Assembly (NCBI GenBank): GCA_020442095.1
Contig: JAGRKY010000165.1
Coordinates: 1-10,027, forward strand
Reading direction: 5' to 3'
Source of the DNA: Bauldia sp.
GTDB lineage: Bacteria; Pseudomonadota; Alphaproteobacteria; Rhizobiales; Kaistiaceae
Length of the DNA: 10,027 bases
The notes beneath the pieces were generated by a model. The model searched no databases. It saw only the letters and a program-made list of their open reading frames with translations, and was not told the origin of the DNA. This document shows positions 1-6,249 of the stretch, piece by piece. The translations under genes and the position numbers were made by a program. Numbering within the stretch: position 1 is the stretch's first letter; every line of letters begins with the position of its first letter.

Positions 1-344
1 ATTTCGTCGTCGTCGGCTGCGTCGCGGTCACCCGCGCCGGCGGCCGGACGGGCAAGGGCGGCGGCTTCGCCGATCTTGAACTCGGCATCTTCCGCGAGCT
101 CGGCAAGGTCGGTCCGGCGACCGAGATCGCGACGACGGTGCATTCGAGCCAGGTGGTCGACGAGGCGCGGCTGCCGATGATGCCGCACGATTCGGCGCTG
201 CACTGGATCGCGACCGAGGCCGAATTGATCGAGACGAAGACGGAATTCGGCCAGCCGAAGGGCGTCGACTGGGCGCGCGTCCAGCCCGACCAGTACGAGA
301 ACATCCCCTTCCTGGTCGAGCTTCGCGAGCGGCTGGAGAAGTGA
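1..344 (+). CDS. 5-formyltetrahydrofolate cyclo-ligase family protein (C-terminal part, 5' end outside window)
   Basis: The reading frame is open from base 3 and ends at TGA 342-344, giving 113 visible residues; the N-terminal part lies outside the window. The visible part starts with a hydrophobic strand (VVVGCVAVT), followed by [14 protein letters not shown]. This matches the family's glycine-rich G-x-G-x-G-(F/Y)-x-D nucleotide/folate-binding loop. A later segment, [16 protein letters not shown], matches the usual 'P-x-x-x-H-D-x-x-x-D-x-I-x-T' region. Known members convert 5-formyl-THF to 5,10-methenyl-THF using ATP in the cytosol, but many alphaproteobacterial paralogues of this fold are uncharacterised. 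The tail ([24 protein letters not shown]) is longer than in a minimal cyclo-ligase. The stop overlaps the start of the next gene by one base, so the two are probably co-translated. Family assignment is good; the exact substrate is uncertain. Confidence 0.78.
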   Translation, partial: FVVVGCVAVTRAGGRTGKGGGFADLELGIFRELGKVGPATEIATTVHSSQVVDEARLPMMPHDSALHWIATEAELIETKTEFGQPKGVDWARVQPDQYENIPFLVELRERLEK

Positions 345-730
345 TGGAAATCGACAGGCCGGAGGTGAAGGCGGAGGTCGAGGCGGCCTTTGCCGAATAC
401 GAGCGGGCGCTGGTCGGCAACGACGTCGCGGCGCTCGACCGGCTCTTCCTTAATGCACCGACGACGATCCGCTACGGCGTCGGCGAGAACCTCTATGGAT
501 ATGGCGAGATTGCCACCTTCCGGGCGGCGCGCTCGCCGGCGGGGCTGGCGCGGAGCCTCGAACGAACGGTGATCACCACCTATGGCAACGACTTCGCGGT
601 CGCCGCGACGCTGTTCCGTCGCGACAGCGCGCCCGGCAAGGTCGGCCGCCAGATGCAGACCTGGGTGCGGACGCCCGACGGCTGGCGTGTCGCCGCCGCC
701 CATGTCAGCGTCATCGACGATCCGGGCTAG
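344..730 (+). CDS. HpxZ/AtzH-like protein (DUF3225, SnoaL-like fold)
   Basis: 128 residues from ATG 344; an in-frame GTG at 341 is also possible. The start overlaps the upstream stop as TGATG. The sequence follows the HpxZ/AtzH family almost end to end: an N-terminal helix with INRPEV-like [21 protein letters not shown], then [37 protein letters not shown] and the C-terminal [22 protein letters not shown]. Its length is typical of the family. HpxZ is encoded in oxalurate/purine-ring catabolism clusters, and AtzH stabilises the amidase AtzE in s-triazine degradation; both are small NTF2-like partners of amidohydrolases. No amidase gene is visible here, so a partner would lie upstream of the window. 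The 3' end overlaps the convergent Popeye-like gene at CTAG 727-730. Family identity is confident; function here is inferred. Confidence 0.85.
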   Translation: MEIDRPEVKAEVEAAFAEYERALVGNDVAALDRLFLNAPTTIRYGVGENLYGYGEIATFRAARSPAGLARSLERTVITTYGNDFAVAATLFRRDSAPGKVGRQMQTWVRTPDGWRVAAAHVSVIDDPG

Positions 731-1431
731 CCCGTGCCGTCGGCGCGCGCCTCGTTGGTTCGGGGGTGGAGAAGCTCCGCCCAGGAGGTCCAGAGCAGGC
801 GCGAAAGCTCCAGCCCGAGGCTGGCCTCGATGGCGATTCCGATCTGGGTGTCGCGTGACGTCTGCTTGTCGAGAACGGCCGAGGGCCAGACGATGACGCG
901 GGTCGGCTCGGCGGCCCTGACCGAGACCGGCGCGATCGACTTTTCGCCATGGCTGAGAAACGCGGTAATGCCGAGGAACCGCCCCTCGCCGACGGTGTCG
1001 ACCGGCGCGCCGTCGAATTCCACGCTGGTCTTGCCCGACGCGATCAGCGAAAGCGCCTCGACCGGCTTGCCTTGCTCCAGCAGAAGCGATCCCGTCGGCA
1101 CGGTGGTCCACGTGCCGAGGCGGAAAAGGCCTGCGGCCTCATGCTCCGACATGTTGCGGAACGCGAGCTGATAAAGGCGCCTCTCGTCGTCGCTGAATTT
1201 GACCGGCCGACGCTCCATCAGGAGCTTTGCGATCCAGAACGAATTGATGGCGATGAACACGAGGCCCCAGGCGACGGGCGGCCAGATCGGATCGGGTCGA
1301 AAATAGTAGTAGGGCAGCGCCGTGATCCCGGCGACGACGGCAAGAATGCGAAGCCAGAGGATATCCCGCACCGAATAGGCCAGGAGATAGAGGATGTAGG
1401 TGACGTTCAGCAGGATCTCGAATCCGGACAT
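727..1431 (-). CDS. Popeye-like membrane protein with C-terminal cyclic-nucleotide-binding fold
   Basis: 234 residues. The start at ATG 1431 follows a strong Shine-Dalgarno, AGGAAGG (plus 1436-1442), by four bases. Three hydrophobic segments lie at about residues 5-22, 26-43 and 50-71, including [40 protein letters not shown] basic linker ([16 protein letters not shown]) follows, and a soluble domain runs from about 95 to 215. That domain has the beta-roll pattern of cNMP-binding proteins: [36 protein letters not shown]. This order and the YYYF...W...FI-x-N-x-F signature resemble bacterial Popeye-domain proteins, relatives of animal POPDC cAMP effectors. The usual phosphate-binding cassette of CRP (GE-x-x-G...R-x-A) is not present; only [13 protein letters not shown] is seen, so cAMP binding is unproven. 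It lies 74 bp downstream of the HxlR gene on the same strand and may be co-transcribed with it. Confidence 0.75.
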   Translation of the reverse strand: MSGFEILLNVTYILYLLAYSVRDILWLRILAVVAGITALPYYYFRPDPIWPPVAWGLVFIAINSFWIAKLLMERRPVKFSDDERRLYQLAFRNMSEHEAAGLFRLGTWTTVPTGSLLLEQGKPVEALSLIASGKTSVEFDGAPVDTVGEGRFLGITAFLSHGEKSIAPVSVRAAEPTRVIVWPSAVLDKQTSRDTQIGIAIEASLGLELSRLLWTSWAELLHPRTNEARADGTG

Positions 1432-1457
1432 TTGACCTTCCTCTCGCGGGGCGCGCG

Positions 1458-1489
1458 GGGTCTCGCTCGAGGGCGTCGCGTCGAGACCC
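1458..1489 (-). other. Inverted repeat between the HxlR gene and the Popeye-like gene
   Basis: GGGTCTCG (1458-1465) and CGAGACCC (1482-1489) form a perfect 8-bp stem with a 16-nt loop, 17-48 bases past the HxlR stop codon in its reading direction. No T-run follows the stem, so it is at best a weak or Rho-assisted attenuator. It could also be an operator for the downstream membrane-protein gene. Only the symmetry is directly seen. Confidence 0.3.
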
Positions 1490-1505
1490 GGGAAAGGTTA
1501 GCAGG

Positions 1506-2204
1506 TCAGGGGACGAGCTTCTCCTGCACCGCGAACGGGCTGAGGCCAAGCCAGGCCTGCATCGTCCTCGAGAGCCGCTCGTTGCCGACGAGGGTCATGC
1601 GGTCTTCGCGTCTCGACTTCTGAACGGTGTCGATGCCCATCCAGATCGACGTCATCGTCCTCAGATCGGTGGTGACGTAGAGATTGGTATCGAACCCCGG
1701 ATCGGCCCAGCAGAGATCGACCTCGCCATCCGGCTCGACGATCAGCCACCAGTCCCGCTTCGACGCCGGGAGGTCCGAGTATAGAAACTGTATCACGCAG
1801 CGGGTGTCGGGGAGCGGCTCCGGATTGAGGTTGCGTCGCATGTCCCACATCAGCAGGGACGGGTCGAGGTTCTTGAGGGAGAGGGTCGATTCGACCCATT
1901 TCTGCCCCCAGAAGCCGACCGCCTCGACGACCGGCCTGAGGTCGCGCCCCGCGGCCGTCAGGCTGTATTCGAAGACGCCTTTCTCGGATCGCACCGGGCG
2001 CCGCTCGAGGATGCCGGCCTCTTCGAGTTCCTTCAGCCTTTGCGACAAGAGTGTCGGCGACATTTTCGGGACGCCGCGACGGAGGTCGTTGAACCGTGTC
2101 GAGCCGGCAATGAGCTCGCGCAGGAGGACGAGCGTCCAGCGGGTGCATAGTACCTCGGACGCCATGGCGACAGGGCAGAACTGCTTGTATCCAGGCTGGG
2201 ACAT
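1506..2204 (-). CDS. HxlR-type winged-helix regulator with C-terminal SCP2-like domain
   Basis: 232 residues from ATG 2204, chosen because a G-rich ribosome-binding stretch (GGGGGG, plus 2210-2215) sits five bases upstream and because homologues begin just before the conserved Cys. Residues 10-100 are a classical HxlR winged helix: CPVAMASEVLCTRWTLVLLREL, RFNDLRRGVPKMSPTLLSQRLKELEEAGILERRP, then a wing ending FEYSLTAAGRDLRPVV. Cys10 is the position used for thiol or quinone sensing in some HxlR proteins, though not in all. Residues 110-232 form a second domain (SDLPASKRDWWLIVEPDGEVDLC, DTNLYVTTDLRTMTSIWMG) resembling SCP2/sterol-carrier folds attached to a subset of HxlR regulators. This suggests it senses a hydrophobic small molecule. 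It is divergent from the DUF1330 gene, its probable target. Confidence 0.85.
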   Translation of the reverse strand: MSQPGYKQFCPVAMASEVLCTRWTLVLLRELIAGSTRFNDLRRGVPKMSPTLLSQRLKELEEAGILERRPVRSEKGVFEYSLTAAGRDLRPVVEAVGFWGQKWVESTLSLKNLDPSLLMWDMRRNLNPEPLPDTRCVIQFLYSDLPASKRDWWLIVEPDGEVDLCWADPGFDTNLYVTTDLRTMTSIWMGIDTVQKSRREDRMTLVGNERLSRTMQAWLGLSPFAVQEKLVP

Positions 2205-2258
2205 CCGATCCCCCCACCGTTGATCGGTCCAGCCTAGCATTCGCCGTCAAGCGGGCTA

Positions 2259-2273
2259 GTACAGATTGTGTAC
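2259..2273. promoter_or_regulatory. Putative HxlR operator, GTACA-N5-TGTAC palindrome
   Basis: The 15-bp sequence GTACAGATTGTGTAC is a perfect inverted repeat with 5-bp arms and a 5-bp spacer. It lies in the 179-bp region between the HxlR gene (ATG 2204) and the DUF1330 gene (ATG 2384). HxlR/DUF24 regulators are dimeric and usually bind short interrupted palindromes in divergent promoters, so it is a good candidate for autoregulation and control of the DUF1330 gene. No clear -10/-35 pair could be assigned to either direction. Confidence 0.5.
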
Positions 2274-2383
2274 CGCCTCGATTCAGTTTCAGGACTGGAA
2301 GGGCGAAGGCCGCATTGCGACGCTTCCCTGGTCAAGACGGCAAAGCCCGTCGGCCAGATCGCCGGGCATCAAGGAGACTGACC

Positions 2384-2710
2384 ATGACCGTTTTTCTGAT
2401 CGCCGATATCAAGGTCACGGATGGCGGCTGGGTGCCCGACTACGCGGCCAGGGTCCACGAGATCGTCCACCGGCACGGCGGCAAGTATCTATCGCGGAGC
2501 GGCAATGTCGCGACCGTCGAAGGCGATCCTCTCGATACCAGCCTCGTCGCGCTGCTCCAGTTTCCGACGCGGCAGGCGCTGGACGACTTCGCCAGCGATC
2601 CCGAATACGCGCCTTATGCCAGGGCGCGGCAGGCCGGAAGCGTCAGCCGTTTCCACGTCATCGACGACACCGATCTCGCGGGAACAATTCCGTATCTCCC
2701 GAAGAGCTAA
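2384..2710 (+). CDS. DUF1330 family protein
   Basis: 108 residues. ATG 2384 is chosen over upstream in-frame codons because AAGGAG (2371-2376) precedes it at ideal spacing and because homologues begin at this point. The sequence has the DUF1330 plan, a dimeric ferredoxin-like alpha/beta fold: a first strand (TVFLIADIKVTD), a helix with the DYAARVHEIVHRHGGKYLSRSG motif, VEGDP, LLQFPTRQALDDFASDPEYAPYARAR, and a last strand RFHVIDDTD. DUF1330 proteins are small cytosolic proteins related to the antibiotic-biosynthesis-monooxygenase/EthD fold, and their biochemical role is generally unknown. It diverges from the HxlR regulator gene, which probably controls it. The gene ends 24 bp before the convergent TetR gene. 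Confidence 0.85.
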   Translation: MTVFLIADIKVTDGGWVPDYAARVHEIVHRHGGKYLSRSGNVATVEGDPLDTSLVALLQFPTRQALDDFASDPEYAPYARARQAGSVSRFHVIDDTDLAGTIPYLPKS

Positions 2711-2717
2711 ACCGACG

Positions 2718-2733
2718 GCCTCGCCGACGAGGC
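2718..2733. terminator. Possible bidirectional terminator hairpin
   Basis: GCCTCG-CCGA-CGAGGC is a perfect GC-rich 6-bp stem with a tetraloop. It fills the 24-bp gap between the convergent DUF1330 and TetR genes. Only two T residues follow on the plus strand and no run follows on the minus strand, so intrinsic termination would be weak. Confidence 0.35.
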
Positions 2734-2734
2734 T

Positions 2735-3412
2735 TCATCGGCTCGGCTTCGGCCCCGGCGATTGCCGCATCCCGGCAAGCAGCAGCCGGACGCCGTCGCC
2801 GAAGACGGTCTCGAAGCGCGACAGCGCGACGAGGTCGCGGACGTCGTCGGGGAGGTCGTCGCGGGTGGCGAGGTTGCCGGTGTCGATCTCGGCCGCGCCG
2901 AGGAGGAGCGCCATCAGCGCCGAGCCGAAGCGCAGGCCGTCGCCCGCCGCGAGGCCGAGGCTCGCCTCGAGCTGGCGCGCGACGGAGAGGTAGATCGGCA
3001 GCGACGTCCGCTTCGCCGCGACGAGCGTCGCCATCGGAACGTTCTGCTCGATGACGCTCGAAAGGCGCGAGGCGAGGGCGACGAAAAGGGGATCGCTCCG
3101 CGCCGTCGTGGCGAATGCCGCGATCGCCACGTCGTCGCTCATCCCGGGCGTCAACGTGTCGGCGATCCGCGCCGCCCAGTTCGCCAGCGCGTCGAGATAG
3201 AGCGCCAGGAACACCTCCTCGCGGGTCTCGAAATAAAGGTAGAGCGTACCCTTGGCGAGGCCGGCGCGCTTGGCGAGCCCGGCCATCGTCACGCTGTCGA
3301 ATCCGCAGTCCCGGGTATAGGCGCCCGCCGCCGCGAGGATCGCCGCGCGGCGGTCCTCCTTCTGGTCGGGCGTGCGGGCCCGGCGTTGGGCGGGGGCGGG
3401 TTTTTTCGGCAT
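2735..3412 (-). CDS. TetR/AcrR family transcriptional repressor
   Basis: 225 residues from ATG 3412. A start further upstream at 3472 would put coding sequence through the operator region and has no homology support. The basic N-terminus (MPKKPAPAQRRARTPDQKEDRR) leads into a textbook TetR helix-turn-helix at about residues 22-70: AAILAAAGAYTRDCGFDSVTMAGLAKRAGLAKGTLYLYFETREEVFLALY. The remaining 150 residues are the variable ligand-binding and dimerisation domain, from which the inducer cannot be read. It diverges from an SDR gene, and a pair of identical palindromes lies between them, so it very likely represses both itself and the SDR. No strong Shine-Dalgarno precedes this start. Confidence 0.9.
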   Translation of the reverse strand: MPKKPAPAQRRARTPDQKEDRRAAILAAAGAYTRDCGFDSVTMAGLAKRAGLAKGTLYLYFETREEVFLALYLDALANWAARIADTLTPGMSDDVAIAAFATTARSDPLFVALASRLSSVIEQNVPMATLVAAKRTSLPIYLSVARQLEASLGLAAGDGLRFGSALMALLLGAAEIDTGNLATRDDLPDDVRDLVALSRFETVFGDGVRLLLAGMRQSPGPKPSR

Positions 3413-3428
3413 CGGGGCAGATTCACAT

Positions 3429-3456
3429 TTGACAAATGACCATCGGTCATTAAATA
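3429..3456 (+). promoter_or_regulatory. Promoter of the TetR-controlled SDR gene
   Basis: A consensus -35 hexamer TTGACA (3429-3434) is followed after 16 bp by the AT-rich -10 candidate TAAATA (3451-3456). This would start transcription near 3463, about 57 bp before the SDR start codon. One operator copy lies in the spacer and the other over the predicted start site, which fits direct repression. The -35 is convincing; the -10 is a weaker match. Confidence 0.55.
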
Positions 3457-3474
3457 AGTGACCGATGGTCATTT
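3434..3474. promoter_or_regulatory. Twin TetR operator inside a 16-bp-arm inverted repeat
   Basis: Bases 3434-3449 and 3459-3474 are perfect reverse complements (16 bp), separated by the 9-nt AT-rich TTAAATAAG. Each arm itself contains a palindromic site, TGACC-N3-GGTCA: TGACCATCGGTCA at 3437-3449 and TGACCGATGGTCA at 3459-3471. Their centres are 22 bp apart, about two helical turns. This is the geometry expected for two TetR dimers bound side by side on one face of the DNA. The site lies between the divergent TetR and SDR genes and overlaps the SDR promoter. Confidence 0.8.
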
Positions 3475-3519
3475 AATAGGGGTTGCGCGCCCGTTCTGCA
3501 ACCCGGTTGGAGATGAGTG

Positions 3520-4332
3520 ATGGCAGAGAAGAAGGTGGTCCTGGTAACCGGCGCGTCCTCCGGCATCGGCCTCGCGACGGCGCTGAAGCTCCTCAAGGAA
3601 GGCCATGTCGTCTATGGTGGCGCGCGGCGCGTCGCGGCGATGGCGCCGATCGAGGCCGGCGGCGGCCATGTCCTGTCGCTCGACGTCGGCGACGAAGCGT
3701 CGATGACCGCCGCCGTCGAAACGATCCTTGAGGAGGAAGGGCGGATCGACGTCCTGGTCAACAATGCCGGCTACCCGGTCTATGGCGCCGTCGAGGACGT
3801 GCCGATCGCCGATGCCCGTCGGCAGTTCGAGGTCAACCTCTTCGGCCTCGCGCGGATGACCCAGCTCGTCCTGCCCGGCATGCGCGAGCGCAGGTCTGGC
3901 ACGATCGTCAACATCTCGTCGATGGGCGCGGTGATCTACACGCCGCTCGGCGCCTGGTACCACGCGACCAAGCATGCGGTGGAGGGTTTCTCCGACTGCC
4001 TGCGGCTGGAGCTCGCCCCGTTCGGCATCGACGTCGTCATCGTCGCGCCGGGCGCGATCGACACCGGCTTCAACGGTGTCCTCGGCGAGCAGGTGACGAA
4101 AGCGTCGGGGCAGGGGCCCTATGCCGGAATGGCGAAGGCGATCGCCGGGACCGCCCGTCCCGGCCGCGGCTCGAAGCCGGAGGTGATCGCCGATGTCATC
4201 GCCAGGGCGGTCGCGGCGCGGCGGCCGAAGACCCGCTACCGCGCCGGACAGTTCTCGCATTTGCTTGTCTACCTGCGACGGGCTCTGCCCGACCGCTGGT
4301 TCGACCGGCTGATCCTCAGCGCCGCCGGCTAG
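3520..4332 (+). CDS. Classical short-chain dehydrogenase/reductase (SDR), TetR-controlled
   Basis: 270 residues from ATG 3520, with GGAG (3509-3512) seven bases upstream; the preceding in-frame GTG at 3517 is less well spaced. Motifs: the Rossmann glycine loop TGASSGIG at residues 10-17, NNAG at 81-84, Asn106, Ser134 in NISS, and the Y147-H-A-T-K151 active-site pair, 13 residues after Ser134. PG at 177-178 starts the C-terminal part. The catalytic tetrad is complete, so it should be an active NAD(P)(H)-dependent cytosolic oxidoreductase. The longer C-terminus (about 185-270) carries substrate specificity and is not diagnostic. ARR at 35-37, after the second strand, is compatible with NADPH. 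Its stop shares CTAG with the convergent queA-like gene. Confidence 0.9.
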   Translation: MAEKKVVLVTGASSGIGLATALKLLKEGHVVYGGARRVAAMAPIEAGGGHVLSLDVGDEASMTAAVETILEEEGRIDVLVNNAGYPVYGAVEDVPIADARRQFEVNLFGLARMTQLVLPGMRERRSGTIVNISSMGAVIYTPLGAWYHATKHAVEGFSDCLRLELAPFGIDVVIVAPGAIDTGFNGVLGEQVTKASGQGPYAGMAKAIAGTARPGRGSKPEVIADVIARAVAARRPKTRYRAGQFSHLLVYLRRALPDRWFDRLILSAAG

Positions 4333-5369
4333 GGGATCGCTTCCCGCGACCGCGACTCGAGCAGCATCGAATCGCCGAACTCGTGCGAGCGGTAGCCCTG
4401 CTCCGCGACATCGGCGAAGGCGCGGTCGAGGGTCGCGTCATCGGCAAAAGCGCGGAGCAGCTCGAAATGGCTCTCGCCGGGCGCATGAACGCCGGTCAGG
4501 ATCGCGTCCACGATGCGCAGTCCAGAGTCCCGGCCGATCCGCCCGCGCGCAATGCCGTCGCCGGCGCGGACCAGGGCGTCCGTCGCGGCCGCCGCCTCGA
4601 GGCAGCGGACGACGGTGGTGCCGACCGCGACGACGCGTCGACCTTCCTCCTTCGCGGTCGCGATCGCCGCCGCGGTCGCCTTGGGAACGCGGTACACCTC
4701 GTCGAAGGGAAGGCGGGCGTCGAGCGTCTCATCTCCGGTCGAGGACAGTCCGGCGGCATGTGTCACGCCGACCATGCGGATGCCGGCCCCCCGCCAGGCG
4801 GCGAGGATGCGCCAGTCGAGCGCGAAGCCCGCCGATGGCGGCTCGAAGGCCATCGGCTCGGCCGCGACCGGGGTCCACACGTCGCGAAGCGCGAGATTAT
4901 CGGAGACATGGGCATACTGGACCGGCCGGCCATGCCTGGCGAAGCCGCGGAGGATCGCTGCGCGCTCGCCTTCAAAGCGGAGCGCGACGAGGCGCGGGTG
5001 GCCGAGGATGTCCTCGATCACGGCGACGAGCGGTCCGAGCACGAGGCGGTCGCCTGGAGTGAGTGGCGGTGGCGGCAGCCGGTCCTCGGTCCGGGTGCGA
5101 TGATCGCCGGCCCCGAAGGCGATGGCGAGGAAGCGGGTCGGATCGCCGATCGCCACCCATCCCGCAAGCCGGATCTCAATCGGCTTGTTGCTGCGGAGAT
5201 GGGTGCCGTGAAAGCTCGCGGGCAGCGTTGCCGCATCGTTGACGACGACGAGGTCTCCAGGCCGAAGCAACGTTGCCAGGGCGTCGCGCGCCATGTGGCG
5301 GATCCGGCCCGAAGCTTCGACGATGACGAGACGCGACGACGCGATTCCGGGTCGGTGCGCGGCCGTCAT
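4329..5369 (-). CDS. QueA-like protein (divergent S-adenosylmethionine:tRNA ribosyltransferase-isomerase paralogue)
   Basis: 346 residues from ATG 5369, which overlaps the upstream SDR stop as ATGA; the open frame continues to 5807 but lies inside that SDR gene. Genuine QueA transfers the ribosyl group of SAM to preQ1 in tRNA to make epoxyqueuosine. Recognisable QueA landmarks: SSRLVIVEASGRIRHMARDALATLLRPGDLVVVNDAATLPASFHG (residues 11-55), PPSAGF (177-182), GGR-like EEGRRVVAVGTTVVRCLEAA (241-260), and the tail YRSHEFGDSMLLE (326-338). Several QueA signatures are altered: the normal PTAGLHFT reads PPSAGFALD, the histidine-rich TLHVG-GTF reads VTHAAGLSS, and NFHLPxSTLLML reads GVHAPGESHFELL. 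It is therefore probably a paralogue with changed substrate. Its coupling to an SDR behind a SoxR box supports a role outside routine tRNA modification. Confidence 0.75.
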   Translation of the reverse strand: MTAAHRPGIASSRLVIVEASGRIRHMARDALATLLRPGDLVVVNDAATLPASFHGTHLRSNKPIEIRLAGWVAIGDPTRFLAIAFGAGDHRTRTEDRLPPPPLTPGDRLVLGPLVAVIEDILGHPRLVALRFEGERAAILRGFARHGRPVQYAHVSDNLALRDVWTPVAAEPMAFEPPSAGFALDWRILAAWRGAGIRMVGVTHAAGLSSTGDETLDARLPFDEVYRVPKATAAAIATAKEEGRRVVAVGTTVVRCLEAAAATDALVRAGDGIARGRIGRDSGLRIVDAILTGVHAPGESHFELLRAFADDATLDRAFADVAEQGYRSHEFGDSMLLESRSREAIP

Positions 5370-6088
5370 GCGTCCGCGTCCGCGAGGACTGACTCGCTTG
5401 GGCCCAACGCCACGCGGATCGCCTCGACGATCTCCGCGGCGGAATCGGCCGGGCGCCTGAGCTCGGCCGGATCGGCATCCGGAACGGCGGCGGCATGGAG
5501 CGCGGTGTCCATGTCGCCAGGATCGATCGACAGGAACCGTATCCCCTCCGCCCTGGCCTCCTCGTCCCAGATCGCGCCGAGATGCAGAAGTGCCGCCTTG
5601 CTCGCGCCGTAGGCGCCCCAGGTCGCATAGGCGTTGACGGCGGCATCGCTGGAGATGTTGAGGACGAGGGCGCCGCCGCCGTTTCGCGCCGCCGCGGCGA
5701 GAGCGCCGAAAAGCGCGCGGGTCAGCCGAAACGGCCCGACGAGATTGACTGCGAGCGCCCGCTCGAGCTCGGAGGCGTGGGTGTCGGCGAGGAGCTTCAA
5801 CGGCCACGGTCCGAGGTCGGAGGCGTTGTTGATCAGGACGTCGAGACCTCCGAGCCCGCCGAGGATCTGGAGGGCGATCCCGTCGATATGGTCGACATCG
5901 CCGACATCGCCGACGATGCCGAGGGCGCCGGTCTCGTCCGTCACCTCAGCGACTCGCGCTGCGGTTCGGGCGACGAAGGCGACGCTCGCGCCCGCCGCGA
6001 CAAGCCGTCGGACGAGGGCGAGGCCGAGGCCGGCCGTGCCGCCGGTGACGGCGATACGCAAGTGTCGGAGATCAGGTTCGGATGTCAT
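5366..6088 (-). CDS. Short-chain dehydrogenase/reductase (SDR), SoxR-box operon
   Basis: 240 residues from ATG 6088, with AGGGAG (plus 6096-6101) seven bases upstream. Motifs: TGGTAGLG at residues 15-22, the acidic DVGD after the third strand (61-64), NNAS at 87-90 in place of NNAG, Asn115, Ser147 in NISS, Tyr160 and Lys164 in Y-G-A-S-K, and PG at 190-191. The catalytic residues are all present, so it is expected to be an active NAD(P)(H) oxidoreductase. VARTAARV after the second strand suggests NADPH. The stop overlaps the queA-like start (ATGA), so the two genes form a translationally coupled operon. The promoter upstream carries a SoxR-type 19-bp spacer. Substrate cannot be read from the sequence; quinones, aldehydes or ketones would fit the regulation but are inferred. 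Confidence 0.88.
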   Translation of the reverse strand: MTSEPDLRHLRIAVTGGTAGLGLALVRRLVAAGASVAFVARTAARVAEVTDETGALGIVGDVGDVDHIDGIALQILGGLGGLDVLINNASDLGPWPLKLLADTHASELERALAVNLVGPFRLTRALFGALAAAARNGGGALVLNISSDAAVNAYATWGAYGASKAALLHLGAIWDEEARAEGIRFLSIDPGDMDTALHAAAVPDADPAELRRPADSAAEIVEAIRVALGPSESVLADADA

Positions 6089-6118
6089 GACGGCACTCCC
6101 TGTTTCGATTGAGGGACC

Positions 6119-6149
6119 TGCCTACAAGTTCAAGTGAACTTTAAGTCAA
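6119..6149 (-). promoter_or_regulatory. SoxR-box promoter of the SDR/queA-like operon
   Basis: Read on the minus strand, the -35 is TTGACT (6149-6144), then a 19-bp spacer, then the -10 candidate TAGGCA (6124-6119). The overlong 19-bp spacer is the hallmark of MerR-family activated promoters. The 18-bp box CTTAAAGTTCACTTGAAC (6145-6128) matches the E. coli soxS box CCTCAAGTTAACTTGAGG, quoted from memory, at 13 of 18 positions. Its centre sits at the same distance from the -35. The soxR gene in this window is the obvious regulator. The element's target duplication begins at base 6150, right next to the -35. Confidence 0.75.
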
Positions 6150-6157
6150 GGAATTTT
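6150..6157. repeat. Left copy of target-site duplication (GGAATTTT)
   Basis: GGAATTTT immediately precedes the left terminal inverted repeat and recurs at 8775-8782 immediately after the right one. The shared match can be read as 10 bp (GGAATTTTCG), because the left terminal repeat also begins with CG. The true duplication is therefore 8 to 10 bp, with 8 bp keeping both inverted repeats symmetric. Confidence 0.8.
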
Positions 6158-6181
6158 CGGCATTCGGTAGCAAACGCACCA
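6158..6181 (+). repeat. Left terminal inverted repeat of the cargo element
   Basis: Begins CGGCATTCGGTAGCAAAC and is the perfect reverse complement of 8751-8774 over 24 bp; the match stops abruptly at base 6182. The following 68 bp, up to the end of the membrane-protein gene, hold nothing I can identify. Confidence 0.88.
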
Positions 6182-6249
6182 GCCGGGATTGTGGGTAGGT
6201 GAGCGCCGTGTTGGCGGCGCTGGCACTGGTGTCGGCGTTGGCCGGATCG

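Noticed and set aside
949..1623. 224-aa plus-strand frame
   Set aside because: A GC-rich shadow, antisense to the Popeye-like and HxlR genes, with no domain and biased Arg/Asp-rich composition.
3413..3472. Upstream start at 3472 for the TetR gene
   Set aside because: It would place coding sequence across the twin operator and promoter; ATG 3412 begins the normal basic N-terminus.
4329..5807. Longer 492-aa version of the QueA-like frame
   Set aside because: The extra N-terminal part is Arg/Gly-rich out-of-frame translation of the upstream SDR; the ATG at 5369 with its ATGA overlap is the credible start.
5495..6137. Plus-strand frames of 205 and 167 aa opposite the SoxR-box SDR
   Set aside because: The minus-strand SDR has all catalytic motifs; the plus frames are low-complexity shadows and one runs through the promoter.
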